Source: a virus. Taken from it: a DNA stretch of 64,000 nt. Positions within the stretch are counted from its first letter, which is position 1. Every line of letters starts with the position of its first letter. This document shows positions 7,959-15,028 of this stretch, one piece after another. The DNA lies in the IMG/VR virus record IMGVR_UViG_3300023202_000034, positions 1-64,000 of that record; one strand, given 5' to 3'. The notes under the pieces are model-generated. The model searched no databases. It had not been told where the DNA came from and saw nothing but the letters and a program-made list of their open reading frames with translations. Position numbers and translations under genes: made by a program.

Positions 7959-8780
7959 TTAACTGGCTTCAAGAAGTGAGAGTTTCTTCTGGAAAGTGAC
8001 TTGTTTGGCACGGCGATCAGGTAGATCTCCGTAAATGAAATACTGGTGAATCAGGGTGTTAATCATTCGCACACCCAGGGTGTTCTGTTCGTAGTTGTCT
8101 TTGAGCACCTGAGAAATGCGATCAACAACCACAGGGCGTTTTACGTCCTCAAACAGTTCCAGGTAGTTGTCCAGTAGCGGACTGGTTTCCAGGATGTTGA
8201 GCATATCCTCCAGAGACAGTTTCTCCAGAGCAAACGTCAGACCAACTCGGCCCAGGAACTCGGTTTTTATTCCGAACTCTCGCAGGGCATCCAGGTCAAT
8301 GTCTTCCTGACCGTTGAAGGCGCCGGCAAAGATGAACAGAACGTTCTTCACACTGGCTTGGTGATACTTGCCGTAGTCACCAAAGACACTGGCGGTGTCA
8401 CTTTCGAGTACCTTGAGGAACTCGTTCTGGACACCGTTGGTGGTCTCGTGAGCCAGTTCTGAATTAGAGTTCCCTGAGATAAACAGCTTGTCGAACTCAT
8501 CCACAAAGCAGACCACAAGACGGTCTGCATGCATCATCAATGGCGACAAGGCCTTACTGAGGCTGTTACCGGCTGTACCTTCTTTGGTCAGCTGAGCTGC
8601 GTTGACTTCCAGAAAGCCCAGATCCAACTCTTCAACGAGCTGCTGAATCGTGTGGCTTTTACCGGAACCAGAGGGACCTGTCAGGATTGCGTGAGGACGG
8701 ATAATGCCTTGCGACGATTTGTGAATAGTCAGCACTCGCCGCAGACCGGCAATGGTCTGTGCGTTGGTTTGGGTTTTCAT
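7959..8780 (-). CDS. AAA+ ATPase
   Basis: A 273-aa AAA+ ATPase with Walker A GPSGSGKSH near residue 35, Walker B VVCFVDEFDKLF near 98-106, a sensor-1-like FIFAGAFNG near 165 and an arginine-finger-like segment IKTEFLGRVGL near 190, which is the FtsH/ClpX/Lon-type layout. The start at ATG 8780 is chosen because AAGGA lies 7 nt upstream. A longer in-frame start at 8807 has no Shine-Dalgarno. The gene lies immediately upstream of the gp24-like ATPase. The specific substrate is unknown. Confidence 0.82.
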   Translation of the reverse strand: MKTQTNAQTIAGLRRVLTIHKSSQGIIRPHAILTGPSGSGKSHTIQQLVEELDLGFLEVNAAQLTKEGTAGNSLSKALSPLMMHADRLVVCFVDEFDKLFISGNSNSELAHETTNGVQNEFLKVLESDTASVFGDYGKYHQASVKNVLFIFAGAFNGQEDIDLDALREFGIKTEFLGRVGLTFALEKLSLEDMLNILETSPLLDNYLELFEDVKRPVVVDRISQVLKDNYEQNTLGVRMINTLIHQYFIYGDLPDRRAKQVTFQKKLSLLEAS

Positions 8781-8810
8781 GGAGATTTCCTTGAGAGATA
8801 AATGCAAACA

Positions 8811-8825
8811 GCGCCCGGAGGGTGC
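8811..8825 (-). terminator. UCC-triloop hairpin after 8826-9185 gene
   Basis: The coding-sense stem GCACCC-TCC-GGGCGC (6 bp, one G-U pair) directly follows a stop codon. The downstream TGTTTGCATTTATC is only mildly T-rich. It has the same loop as at 3647, 10415, 13576 and 52304. Confidence 0.45.
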
Positions 8826-9185
8826 CTACCACCAGGGCCAGTAGAAGACTTCTCGACCTTCTTTTAGTGCTTCTTCAATCTTGTCGCAGATGTCTGAAAG
8901 CTCTCTCATATCGTCTTGTTGGTCTTCGAGTTCTTCCTCATTGTTAGGCTCTTCAGTAGGCGTAAATGCCCTCATCATAGCCAACTCATGTTCCTCGATA
9001 ACTAACTCAACTGTGTTGAAGTCTTCAATCTCTTCAGGGTACATATCACCCATGTATTCGTTGAGTGAGTAGAACTTTCGGAAGTAGCCCAATTCAGTAG
9101 ATTTATAAGGATCTTCTCCTGTGATTAGAGCTTCGGCTTTCTCTTCAGAGGTCTTTTTAGCAAGCCAATACATATCAAGTCCCAT
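8826..9185 (-). CDS. conserved phage protein (MGLDMYW type)
   Basis: A 119-aa strongly acidic protein beginning MGLDMYWLAKK, the opening typical of a widespread family of small phage proteins of unknown function. The C-terminal half is a Glu/Asp-rich probable coiled coil, ending FYWPWW. Its ATG lies inside the last codons of the upstream small gene (overlap of 11 nt). An AAGGAGATA ribosome-binding site lies within that gene. Confidence 0.75.
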   Translation of the reverse strand: MGLDMYWLAKKTSEEKAEALITGEDPYKSTELGYFRKFYSLNEYMGDMYPEEIEDFNTVELVIEEHELAMMRAFTPTEEPNNEEELEDQQDDMRELSDICDKIEEALKEGREVFYWPWW

Positions 9186-9345
9186 TTGATATCTCCTTCA
9201 AAAGACTGTTGTGGTAGGTCATCAACAGGACGTACATCTCGTTGAGATTAGAGATAGGCACCTGGTCGAGAATGAACTCAGCAGCTTCGTCGAGACTGTC
9301 CATCTCTGGGTAAATGGTTTGGGGTATGGGTTTGATTTCAGGCAT
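9175..9345 (-). CDS. small hypothetical protein, 56 aa
   Basis: A short gene in the space between 9338 and 9185. Translation from ATG 9345 gives 56 aa starting MPEIKPIPQTIYPEMDSLDE and ending LLKEISNGT. It overlaps the stop of the preceding gene by 8 nt and the start of the next by 11 nt, the tight packing seen throughout this operon. The function is unknown. Without it this would be the only uncoded gap in the segment. Confidence 0.65.
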   Translation of the reverse strand: MPEIKPIPQTIYPEMDSLDEAAEFILDQVPISNLNEMYVLLMTYHNSLLKEISNGT

Positions 9346-9721
9346 TCATGGCCTCTTTATAGATTATTGCTCTTGCTTGTTGGATGGCTTTCATAGCATT
9401 ACTGAATGCGTACTCATTCATGTTGCACAGGTAAACCAACACATTTGCATGCGAAAGCACGGGAGCTGACAGTGCTTTATCCAGGGTGAAGGCATCCGGT
9501 ATCTGGTGCTTCTCTTTCACCACTGCCAACAGGGATTTATCGTTACCGGAGCATTCAAAGACTTCTCTGGAAGCCAATACACCGCGTTCTTGTAAGACAC
9601 GTTGAATGGTTCTACGGGACAAAGAGTAAGCCATAGCAATGTCTGTCTGGCTTTCTTCTTTGTTTATAAAACGATCAACAACGTCGGATTTCTCTTGTTC
9701 ATTTAAGCAAGTAACAAGCAT
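9338..9721 (-). CDS. helix-turn-helix protein
   Basis: A 127-aa protein with a resolvase/transposase-type HTH near residues 22-46 (ESQTDIAMAYSLSRRTIQRV), so DNA binding is likely. The C-terminal part is helical and carries no catalytic motif. It could be a small transcriptional regulator of the middle genes, or a remnant of the DNA-binding part of an endonuclease. It lies in a run of overlapping small genes. Confidence 0.7.
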   Translation of the reverse strand: MLVTCLNEQEKSDVVDRFINKEESQTDIAMAYSLSRRTIQRVLQERGVLASREVFECSGNDKSLLAVVKEKHQIPDAFTLDKALSAPVLSHANVLVYLCNMNEYAFSNAMKAIQQARAIIYKEAMNA

Positions 9722-9737
9722 GGTTATACCCTCGGGT

Positions 9738-10226
9738 TTATACAGTCAAAATCTCAGTTTTCTGAGGATTTAGTATATCGGTAGGAATAAAGGAGACTTC
9801 TTGTTTGAACTTCTCAAAGTTCTCTTCGGTACGTCGAAAACATTCAACAGACTCTGAGTAATACCCGTTTGATGTTCCATACCACCGGATAGTTACACCA
9901 CCTTTGGCAGTGTCAAACTTGTAGTAGGTCCAGGTATACGACTCATCTTCTTCTTCTGTTCTTGTGTGTGGAACAAGTAACGTGAATGCTTCATGGTAGT
10001 TGCTGACTTCTTCAGCATTAATTAACGGACTACCAATTAAGTCATCCAGGTCACCACAAATATCCTCGATTTCAACACACTCACAGCAATCTGGTTCGTG
10101 ATGTAAAAGAAAGGCCTGACCGTCTGTTGTAATAAATACGATTTGGTCACTATCATTTGATACATGAACTGACTTCAGGGTGAGTCCCTTCATAACATTC
10201 ACATCCACTTGGTCTTTATAATCCAT
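9738..10226 (-). CDS. conserved phage protein of unknown function
   Basis: A 162-aa acidic protein. The string DCCECVEIEDICGDLDDLIG and the later WYGTSNGYYSESVE are characteristic of a small-protein family common in phages and bacteria (I believe a DUF7448-type family, number uncertain). Its function is unknown. It is the first gene after a pair of terminators (10294-10404), so it probably has its own promoter. A 6-bp triloop hairpin lies 32 nt upstream of the ATG. Confidence 0.7.
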   Translation of the reverse strand: MDYKDQVDVNVMKGLTLKSVHVSNDSDQIVFITTDGQAFLLHHEPDCCECVEIEDICGDLDDLIGSPLINAEEVSNYHEAFTLLVPHTRTEEEDESYTWTYYKFDTAKGGVTIRWYGTSNGYYSESVECFRRTEENFEKFKQEVSFIPTDILNPQKTEILTV

Positions 10227-10257
10227 AAAAGGGCTCCAATACTTGACTGACTCAAAC

Positions 10258-10272
10258 CCAGGCGAAGCCTGG
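10258..10272 (-). promoter_or_regulatory. GC-rich triloop hairpin upstream of 9738-10226 gene
   Basis: The coding-sense sequence is CCAGGC-TTC-GCCTGG, a perfect 6-bp stem with a 3-nt loop. It has the geometry of the candidate virion-RNAP promoters at 13932-15789 but lacks their GGCC stem and TGNNRTGG downstream block. It lies between a terminator and the first gene of the next transcript, so a promoter function is possible but unproven. Confidence 0.35.
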
Positions 10273-10293
10273 ATCTGCTAAGAGTTCTCTAAA

Positions 10294-10336
10294 AGTGAAA
10301 AAGCTCAGCCACCTCTCGATTGAGAAGTGACTGAGC
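10294..10336 (-). terminator. intrinsic terminator
   Basis: A long stem GCTCAG..CTTCTC-AATC-GAGAGG..CTGAGC with few mismatches is followed in the coding sense by TTTTTCACTTTT. This is a convincing rho-independent terminator. Together with the one at 10368-10404 it isolates the RNAP1-RNAP2 transcript from downstream genes. Confidence 0.8.
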
Positions 10337-10367
10337 ATCTGGGGTGGAATCAACTAAGGGGAGAAGT

Positions 10368-10404
10368 AAAAAAACGGTGACCAATCCCCTAAGGGACTGG
10401 CCAC
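10368..10404 (-). terminator. intrinsic terminator after the Lar-like gene
   Basis: A 12-bp stem with one bulged G (GTGGCCAGTCCC-TTA-GGGGATTGGTCAC) is followed by CGTTTTTTTAC. It is the first of two tandem terminators ending the transcript that contains RNAP1, RNAP2 and the zinc-ribbon gene. Confidence 0.82.
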
Positions 10405-10414
10405 TCAATCATTC

Positions 10415-10431
10415 GGCGTCCGGAGGACGCC
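10415..10431 (-). other. UCC-triloop hairpin at end of Lar-like gene
   Basis: GGCGTCC-TCC-GGACGCC, a perfect 7-bp stem, begins 7 nt after the stop codon. No U-tract follows, so it is not itself an intrinsic terminator. It may protect the mRNA 3' end or mark RNA processing. Confidence 0.5.
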
Positions 10432-10438
10432 TTAACTT

Positions 10439-10636
10439 TTACTCTTTCTTTGCTTCAGGTCGATGCTCCCATAAGGTTATGGCCATTGAACGGCTATGAC
10501 CAACTGGCCCCGTTGCACTGCACTTATTGCACATTACGTGATGCTCACAGGTATTGGGGTCTACGTAAGACACTCTTAGATCGTCGCCGGTGCAGAACGG
10601 GCATGAGGTATTGGTAAACTTCGTAGTTTCAGGCAT
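10439..10636 (-). CDS. Lar-like zinc-ribbon protein
   Basis: A 65-aa protein with two Cys pairs (SCPFC near residue 12 and MCNKC near 35), then ATGPVGHSRSMAITLWEHR. This is the pattern of Lar-type restriction-alleviation zinc ribbons (CPFCG...C..CGA.GP...A...WN.R). Lar of the Rac prophage modulates type I restriction. Many phage homologues are assigned by the fold alone, so anti-restriction activity is an inference. It lies 6 nt downstream of the RNAP2 stop. Confidence 0.7.
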   Translation of the reverse strand: MPETTKFTNTSCPFCTGDDLRVSYVDPNTCEHHVMCNKCSATGPVGHSRSMAITLWEHRPEAKKE

Positions 10637-10642
10637 AAGTCC

Positions 10643-12201
10643 TCAAGAGAGTCCGTAGTTGGATTGACGAATCAAGTCTCCTAGAACGTCAGATCTTCTT
10701 ACATACTTCACAGGTTGACCATACAGCTGACTCAGGATATCCGAAAGGATTTCAGACTCAGCCAGTTCAGCCATGATTTCCTTATAGTGGAACCGGAGCT
10801 GGTTCATGTTGTTGGCGTGGCACTTAACATCAGTTAATCAGGACGCTACTCCTGACCTTACTTCCCGTGGTAAGTCTCAAACTTTCGTCTGAGTGTCGGA
10901 CTATATCTTCACCCTCGATTTCTCGGTGGGGTGCAAGGCGCTTCGGCCCTCGCTTGAGTGGCCTATGGACATTATTTACCCAGTGGGTATCTCGTCCTAG
11001 TCTCTACACCTTCCAACGTGTTACCACACTGGCTTGGCACGGGATTGGCTTAGGTGTTACCCCTTAGCGTCCCCCGTTTTCACCTCGTTTCATCAGCCTA
11101 TTACTAAGCTGCGGAGCCTAAGATTGACTCATCATGGATACACACAACAGGGAATGGCTTATGGCGTAGGCAGTCATTGACGACCTTGGCCAGTGCCTTC
11201 AGGTGATCAGAATCCAGTGCTTCCAGATCTGCGAAGGTCGCATCATCCAGAATCCGGATATCTGCCATCTTGCTGGTTTCATAACGGCCTTTGAGAATAG
11301 GTACCAGTTCCTTGGTAGTTGCACAGAACTGCTTCTGTTGGCTCTCACCAGTGGCACGTTCCAGTAAGATGATCTCAATGGATTTAGTAGCCCATTCCAT
11401 CAGGTGGCGATCGTAGTTGCATCGACGGATCAGACTCCGTAGGACATACGCATCTATGGAGTGGATAACATTTGCCACGTTGCTTAAGCCAGTCTCTTTA
11501 CCTACGTTCTCCTTGTATCTGTAAGTAAAGGTTGCGTGATCCAGTTCGTCCACTTCAATCCGCTTCTCTACCACATCCATGACTTTCACATGGGCATGGT
11601 AGTTGTCTGGCAGTACCCAGCTGTGAGACAGGGCATAGGGTTGCCAACTTTCCAGCAGATCTTGTAGTAGCTCACAAGCTCCCGGAGCCATTTTCCACAT
11701 GGCTTTGTAGAAGGCATTTAGCTCAGGAGTGTCCTCACCAAAGATCAGCTTTGGTTGTTCTTTGGAGCCATATAAAACCGTCATCGTCGCTTTCTTTACG
11801 TGATCACGCTCACTGGCAGGCAGGTGAGGTACCCACTTGCGCATGATGTTGGTGCACAGCGTGTAGGCATCAGCACGCTGGTTTGGGTTAACCAAGCCAG
11901 TAGCCTCTGCACCACTATGACAGCCTGTGGTAGCTGACATGATCTGCATCCCACTACACACCGCATCAAAGCCAACCATGTGGCCAGTAGGTTCCCCTCT
12001 CTGAGCCTTACGGATGGCCTGCACCGCCTTGAAGTACAGCGGACGTTCCTTCCACTTACCAGTACGGGCATGGCCCAACTGTTCCAATTGCTCAAGATTC
12101 TGTTCAGCCCACTCAATACGTGGTTCAAAGTTCTCTTTATCTAGTCCCCACTGGTTTGCTGCGTCAATCAACAAGTACTCATACCCTGTAAATTCTTGCA
12201 T
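10643..12201 (-). CDS. N4 RNAP2-like RNA polymerase subunit, split by a group I intron
   Basis: This is the catalytic subunit of the phage's middle-gene RNA polymerase, related to T7 RNAP and to N4 RNAP2 (404 aa). It has two exons, 11127-12201 and 10643-10827, giving 1260 nt and 419 aa. Motif A is VGFDAVCSGMQ with the catalytic Asp near 79. Motif B is KKATMTVLYGS near 136-146. Motif C is HDE at 356-358. Joining GATGAGT to TTAAGTGC restores HDEFKCHANNMNQL and then a helical C-terminus ending SNYGLS. The uninterrupted frame instead reads HDESILGSAA and stops. It works with RNAP1 encoded just upstream. Confidence 0.9.
10828..11126 (-). mobile_element. ORF-less group I intron in RNAP2, directly after the catalytic HDE
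   Basis: A 299-nt intervening sequence begins after exon base U (GATGAGT) and ends in G (AACTGATG). It contains GATATAGTCC (10898-10907) and an upstream GACTAGGAC (about 10995-11003), the P3/P7 core signature of group I introns. The GATATAGTC element is also present in the two larger introns of this phage. No ORF longer than a few codons is present, so if mobile it depends on an endonuclease elsewhere. Removal restores the frame exactly. Confidence 0.85.
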
Positions 12202-12219
12202 GTCCTTGCTCCATGATGA

Positions 12220-12450
12220 TTATTGCGTGATTAAATCGAGTAGTAACAAGCGTTTAAGCTCGTCGTTGTAGGCTTGAATGGTGGCTTCTTTGGATACTCG
12301 CAGCTTCCAGTCGTCAGGTAACTGCTGCCCCTCCAGATTGGCTACCCAGACAGACAGTACAGCCACTGTTTTCGGATATTGCTTGAGGAATTGCGTTCGG
12401 TCTTGGTAGACCAGATTGAATACCTCCTGTTCTTCAGGTGATCTATCCAT
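12220..12450 (-). CDS. small hypothetical protein between RNAP1 and RNAP2
   Basis: A 76-aa protein, MDRSPEEQEVFNLVYQDR at the start, rich in Leu and charged residues and probably helical. It overlaps the upstream small gene by 8 nt and lies 18 nt before RNAP2. It is unrecognised. Its location inside the RNAP cluster may indicate a polymerase-associated role, but nothing in its sequence shows this. Confidence 0.65.
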   Translation of the reverse strand: MDRSPEEQEVFNLVYQDRTQFLKQYPKTVAVLSVWVANLEGQQLPDDWKLRVSKEATIQAYNDELKRLLLLDLITQ

Positions 12451-12652
12451 TGCTGATCAGCTCCAACGTTTTGACGTATTTGATTCGATCTTCAAGCCAA
12501 AGGACTTGCCCTCGAATTTCTTGAACATCCCGATGATTGAAGAAACTGGTATCCATATCGTTGATGCAGCGTAACCTGCGTGCTTCTAACCACGCAGAAT
12601 CTCGCTGTAACCAAAAAGAAGGTATGTGTACTTCAGTTGGTTGGGACTCCAT
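12443..12652 (-). CDS. small hypothetical protein overlapping RNAP1 3' end
   Basis: A 69-aa protein from ATG 12652, preceded by GGAG 7 nt upstream, starting MESQPTEVHIPSFW. It overlaps the last 20 nt of RNAP1, which suggests translational coupling. A longer frame exists upstream but would be entirely inside RNAP1 and is rejected. It is Trp/Arg-rich (DSAWLEARRLR). Its function is unknown. Confidence 0.65.
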   Translation of the reverse strand: MESQPTEVHIPSFWLQRDSAWLEARRLRCINDMDTSFFNHRDVQEIRGQVLWLEDRIKYVKTLELISNG

Positions 12653-13544
12653 CGACAATCTCCTGTTCAGCGAACTCCAGCATCGCTTTCTTGAACGCTG
12701 TGCCTTGCGTAGAGATGTGGTATCCCTGCGCGTACATCCGGCCTCGCTTGTCGTACTTGTGGGTGAGGTAAATCTCCCCTGTTTGCTTGGCAATCATCAG
12801 GTAAAACCGATAACTGGCAAGCTTGAAGTTCGTCCATTGTTTCTGTTTCTCAACAGTATCAATGTCAAACGTGGGTTCTTCTTCGATGGTACTGAGGAAG
12901 TTGGTATCAATGCGCAACGGTGTCTGGTTCTGCTTGTTCAGAACATCAAGGCACACGTCTTCGTTGTGGTGGTTTCGAGGGCCCAAGATCACACTGTCGT
13001 CGTGCGTCAGGTAGGCAGATTGCTTGTTCTTGGTCAGGTCTTTAGGACAGCACACCATGGGTGGCAGATACTGGGATTGCTGGATATACCCAATGAGCTT
13101 GCTGCTCAAAGGTATACGGCTCTCGATCATCAAACTGGCATCCACAGATGCTTTGGTGATATCAAAAACATCGGTCATGCACAGGACTGCCATGATCTCA
13201 GCAATGGTCTTGATACCATCTTCCCGGTCACTGAATTGCAGCCGGCCAGCCAGCTGTGCTGTCACACTGGTGAACAACTCAGGGTACTGACAGTAAGCAG
13301 AAGCAATGAAACACTGCATGACCAGATCTTCCAGATCCAGTTTCTGCAACTGAGCAAGTCTCTTCTCCTTGGATTCGTAATACGATTGCACCATCCAATG
13401 TTCAAGCCTGGCAACACCTTCAGCCAGCTTGTCCATCATCTCGGGATTCTCTTCAATCTCCTTGCGAATGTACTTGTCAATGAACTTACGGCTGAACGTG
13501 TATTCATTGACTAACTGAATATCAACAGGACTCATCATTCCCAT
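12633..13544 (-). CDS. N4 RNAP1-like RNA polymerase subunit
   Basis: A 303-aa subunit corresponding to the N-terminal/promoter-side half of a T7-type RNA polymerase, as N4 RNAP1 (269 aa). Near the C-terminus it carries THKYDKRGRMYAQGYHISTQG, the DxRGR block that in T7 RNAP precedes motif A. Motifs A-C are in RNAP2, so the polymerase is split between these two genes. The start at ATG 13544 is supported by CGGAGAG five nt upstream, and the frame extends 18 nt further without a better signal. A terminator at 13561-13590 separates it from the early gene before it. Confidence 0.85.
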   Translation of the reverse strand: MGMMSPVDIQLVNEYTFSRKFIDKYIRKEIEENPEMMDKLAEGVARLEHWMVQSYYESKEKRLAQLQKLDLEDLVMQCFIASAYCQYPELFTSVTAQLAGRLQFSDREDGIKTIAEIMAVLCMTDVFDITKASVDASLMIESRIPLSSKLIGYIQQSQYLPPMVCCPKDLTKNKQSAYLTHDDSVILGPRNHHNEDVCLDVLNKQNQTPLRIDTNFLSTIEEEPTFDIDTVEKQKQWTNFKLASYRFYLMIAKQTGEIYLTHKYDKRGRMYAQGYHISTQGTAFKKAMLEFAEQEIVDGVPTN

Positions 13545-13560
13545 GGTTTCTCTCCGAATC

Positions 13561-13590
13561 AAAAAAGGGACAGAAGCGCCAGGATGGCGC
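13561..13590 (-). terminator. intrinsic terminator between DUF4326 gene and RNAP1
   Basis: The coding-sense stem GCGCCA-TCC-TGGCGC is followed by TTCTGTCCCTTTTTTG. The stem, UCC triloop and T-run make a good rho-independent terminator just upstream of RNAP1. RNAP1 therefore depends on read-through or on a promoter very near its start. Confidence 0.72.
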
Positions 13591-13607
13591 CTCCGTACTG
13601 GAATGGC

Positions 13608-13898
13608 CTATTGCTGCACTTGGCTTGCAGCCCATGCAGCCGCACGTTCAAGCGTATGGCCATGACAGCGTTTAGGTGCACAGAAGCACACCAGATCCTT
13701 ACCATGCAGGGCTGCAAGGTCTTGGACACTGACGCTGCCACTATCAATCTGACTGACTAACATAGCCTCGTATTTCTCACAGACCTCGTCACGATCACCG
13801 TCCCGCCCAATCACAAAGGGGTTGCCCCAGCGGGAACCACGACCGATATAAATTGCGCCTTGCGGAATACCAGAGACGCGTTTATTTAAGACAGACAT
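13608..13898 (-). CDS. DUF4326 family protein
   Basis: A 96-aa protein whose GAIYIGRGSRWGNPF...KYEAML...LHGKDLVCFCAPKRCHGHTL matches the DUF4326 pattern (WGNPF, LVCwC.p..CHgd.L). The conserved Cys/His cluster suggests metal or nucleotide binding. The biochemical function is unknown. GGAG lies 8 nt before the ATG. A candidate hairpin promoter is at 13932-13946, about 35 nt upstream. Confidence 0.8.
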   Translation of the reverse strand: MSVLNKRVSGIPQGAIYIGRGSRWGNPFVIGRDGDRDEVCEKYEAMLVSQIDSGSVSVQDLAALHGKDLVCFCAPKRCHGHTLERAAAWAASQVQQ

Positions 13899-13931
13899 AG
13901 GAAATCTCCACAGTTAATTGATCCCACAGCA

Positions 13932-13946
13932 GCGGCCCATGGCCGC
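13932..13946 (-). promoter_or_regulatory. candidate virion-RNAP early promoter hairpin 1
   Basis: The coding-sense sequence is GCGGCC-ATG-GGCCGC followed by TGCTGTGGGATCAATTAA. The perfect 6-bp stem with 3-nt loop and the downstream TGNNRTGGRA block recur at 14421, 14637, 15269 and 15775, each ahead of a small early gene. N4 virion RNAP recognises 5-7-bp stem, 3-nt loop hairpins, so these are the natural candidates here. Confidence 0.65.
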
Positions 13947-14004
13947 ATGGCAGGGAGCAACAGGCACTGCCTGGGCAAGAGACGTATTCGGAAGGGAGAA
14001 AAAC

Positions 14005-14026
14005 AACAGGCACCCCGAAGGGTGCC
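14005..14026 (-). terminator. UUCG intrinsic terminator after 14038-14370 gene
   Basis: The coding-sense stem GGCACCC-TTCG-GGGTGCC (7 bp with the stable UUCG tetraloop) is followed by TGTTGTTTTTCTCCC. It is a textbook rho-independent terminator. Confidence 0.85.
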
Positions 14027-14037
14027 CGATGGGAAGA

Positions 14038-14370
14038 TTACTTCTTGGCGAGGAACGCCGGCTTGCGCTCAACTTTCTTGGTCACATCCACATAGGTGGA
14101 CGCTTCAGCCAGCGCTTGAAACAACGTCTTCAGGTTCTCAGGCTTCTCATCCAAGAACGCAATAACGTCCTTGTGATCTTCGTTGTCCAGCTTCAGCCAC
14201 GCGGTGGAGAGCTTGACGTTGAAGGTAGAACCATCTTCCTTCTGCATCTCCAAGTTGAAGTTGATCGCACGATCAGACTTCTCGAAATTGCCACGACCAT
14301 TGCCAGAAGACTTGCCATTGAAAGAAGCAACGTTGGTGTTTTCTTGCTGGGATTGCATCATAACTGCCAT
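14038..14370 (-). CDS. early hypothetical protein
   Basis: A 110-aa protein, Asn/Ser/Gly-rich at its N-terminus (MAVMMQSQQENTNVASFNG), then a predicted beta-strand region (RAINFNLEMQKEDGSTFNVKLSTAWLKL) and a basic end. It is unrecognised. It is a monocistronic early unit with a hairpin promoter candidate at 14421 upstream and a UUCG terminator at 14005 downstream. The layout suggests a host-takeover-type gene, which is an inference from position only. Confidence 0.7.
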   Translation of the reverse strand: MAVMMQSQQENTNVASFNGKSSGNGRGNFEKSDRAINFNLEMQKEDGSTFNVKLSTAWLKLDNEDHKDVIAFLDEKPENLKTLFQALAEASTYVDVTKKVERKPAFLAKK

Positions 14371-14420
14371 GTTTAATACCTCGATATTGGTTTGAATTTG
14401 GACATAGGTAGTCCATACCA

Positions 14421-14435
14421 GCGGCCCTTGGCCGC
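14421..14435 (-). promoter_or_regulatory. candidate virion-RNAP early promoter hairpin 2
   Basis: The coding-sense sequence is GCGGCC-AAG-GGCCGC followed by TGGTATGGACTACC. It is the second copy of the GGCC-stem triloop plus TGNNRTGGA element, 50 nt upstream of the 14038-14370 gene. Confidence 0.65.
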
Positions 14436-14468
14436 CAGTCAGTTCAGGTTTACACAGGGAAAGGTGTG

Positions 14469-14600
14469 CTAGTTACTGCCTACCGCAAGAACGGAGTCAC
14501 CACAGCACGGGCAATCACCCTCAGAGAGAACAAATATAGCATCGGTGTAATCCTCACGCCAAGAGCAGCCACAGGTTTGACAGGTGAATACATAAGTCAT
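14469..14600 (-). CDS. small zinc-ribbon-like protein, 43 aa
   Basis: Translation from ATG 14600 gives 43 aa starting MTYVFTCQTCGCSWREDYT and ending in ...CPCCGDSVLAVGSN. Two Cys clusters (CQTCGC and CPCC) spaced about 20 residues apart form a zinc-ribbon-like arrangement. CGGAG lies 8 nt upstream. It has its own upstream hairpin promoter candidate (14637-14653). It is too small for most ORF callers. Its function is unknown, and nucleic-acid or protein binding is plausible. Confidence 0.7.
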   Translation of the reverse strand: MTYVFTCQTCGCSWREDYTDAIFVLSEGDCPCCGDSVLAVGSN

Positions 14601-14636
14601 GGATATATCTCCGAGTATCGGGAACAGTCCCATGAC

Positions 14637-14653
14637 AACGGCCTCTGGCCGCT
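14637..14653 (-). promoter_or_regulatory. candidate virion-RNAP early promoter hairpin 3
   Basis: The coding-sense sequence is AGCGGCC-AGA-GGCCGTT (7 bp with one G-U) followed by TGTCATGGGACTG. It is the third copy of the repeated promoter-like element, located 37 nt upstream of the zinc-ribbon gene. Confidence 0.65.
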
Positions 14654-14773
14654 ATGCACCAAAGCCGTGCATTATATGTAGACACCTACATGTTTCTTTT
14701 CATAAACGTAAAGCATTGTAAAACGTGCTAACTCATTGAAATGGCAATACCTCGAAAGAATGAATGAATGGGA

Positions 14774-14795
14774 TTTGTGAGATATGTCTCACAAA
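14774..14795. promoter_or_regulatory. 22-bp palindrome, operator-like
   Basis: TTTGTGAGA-TATG-TCTCACAAA is a perfect 9-bp inverted repeat with a 4-nt spacer, in the 233-nt untranslated stretch between the terminator at 14818 and the gene at 14600. On the minus strand a TATAAT box lies about 100 nt further downstream. It could be a repressor or activator operator, or an RNA hairpin. It lacks a T-run, so it is probably not a terminator. Confidence 0.4.
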
Positions 14796-14810
14796 GAGTG
14801 TCTGACATAA

Positions 14811-14835
14811 AAAGACAGACCACCCGAAGGTGGTC
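14811..14835 (-). terminator. UUCG intrinsic terminator after TM-protein gene
   Basis: GACCACC-TTCG-GGTGGTC (coding sense, 7 bp) is followed by TGTCTTTTTATG. The stem begins at the stop codon of the gene at 14834-15028. Confidence 0.85.
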
Positions 14836-15028
14836 AAAGTTTGGTCACACGAGACTTGGCATCCAGTACAGACTGGTTCAGCTGCCTCTGGAGCTTAAGC
14901 TCTTTCTGGTATTCACGACGTTCGATGTATGCACACACACAGAACACCACCAGACAGCCTACACCAAGGACTACTAAATCAGCGGGAGTGAGCCACCCCA
15001 AAGACAGGAGTGGCTTTGCTTCCCACAT
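14834..15028 (-). CDS. small membrane protein
   Basis: A 64-aa protein with one clear transmembrane helix (LVVLGVGCLVVFCVCAYI, about residues 18-36), followed by a highly charged helical tail (ERREYQKELKLQRQL). It is coupled to the upstream gene by a TGATG overlap. It is an early-expressed inner-membrane protein of unknown function. Superinfection exclusion or takeover is possible but not shown. Confidence 0.65.
   Translation of the reverse strand: MWEAKPLLSLGWLTPADLVVLGVGCLVVFCVCAYIERREYQKELKLQRQLNQSVLDAKSRVTKL

Noticed and set aside
10258-10272. CCAGGC/GCCTGG hairpin as a sixth member of the early-promoter set
   Set aside because: The stem lacks GGCC and the TGNNRTGG flank is missing, so it is listed separately with low confidence.
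10866-11067. Plus-strand 66-codon frame opposite the RNAP2 intron as a gene
   Set aside because: It covers the ribozyme core in antisense, has no ribosome-binding site and no similarity that I recognise.
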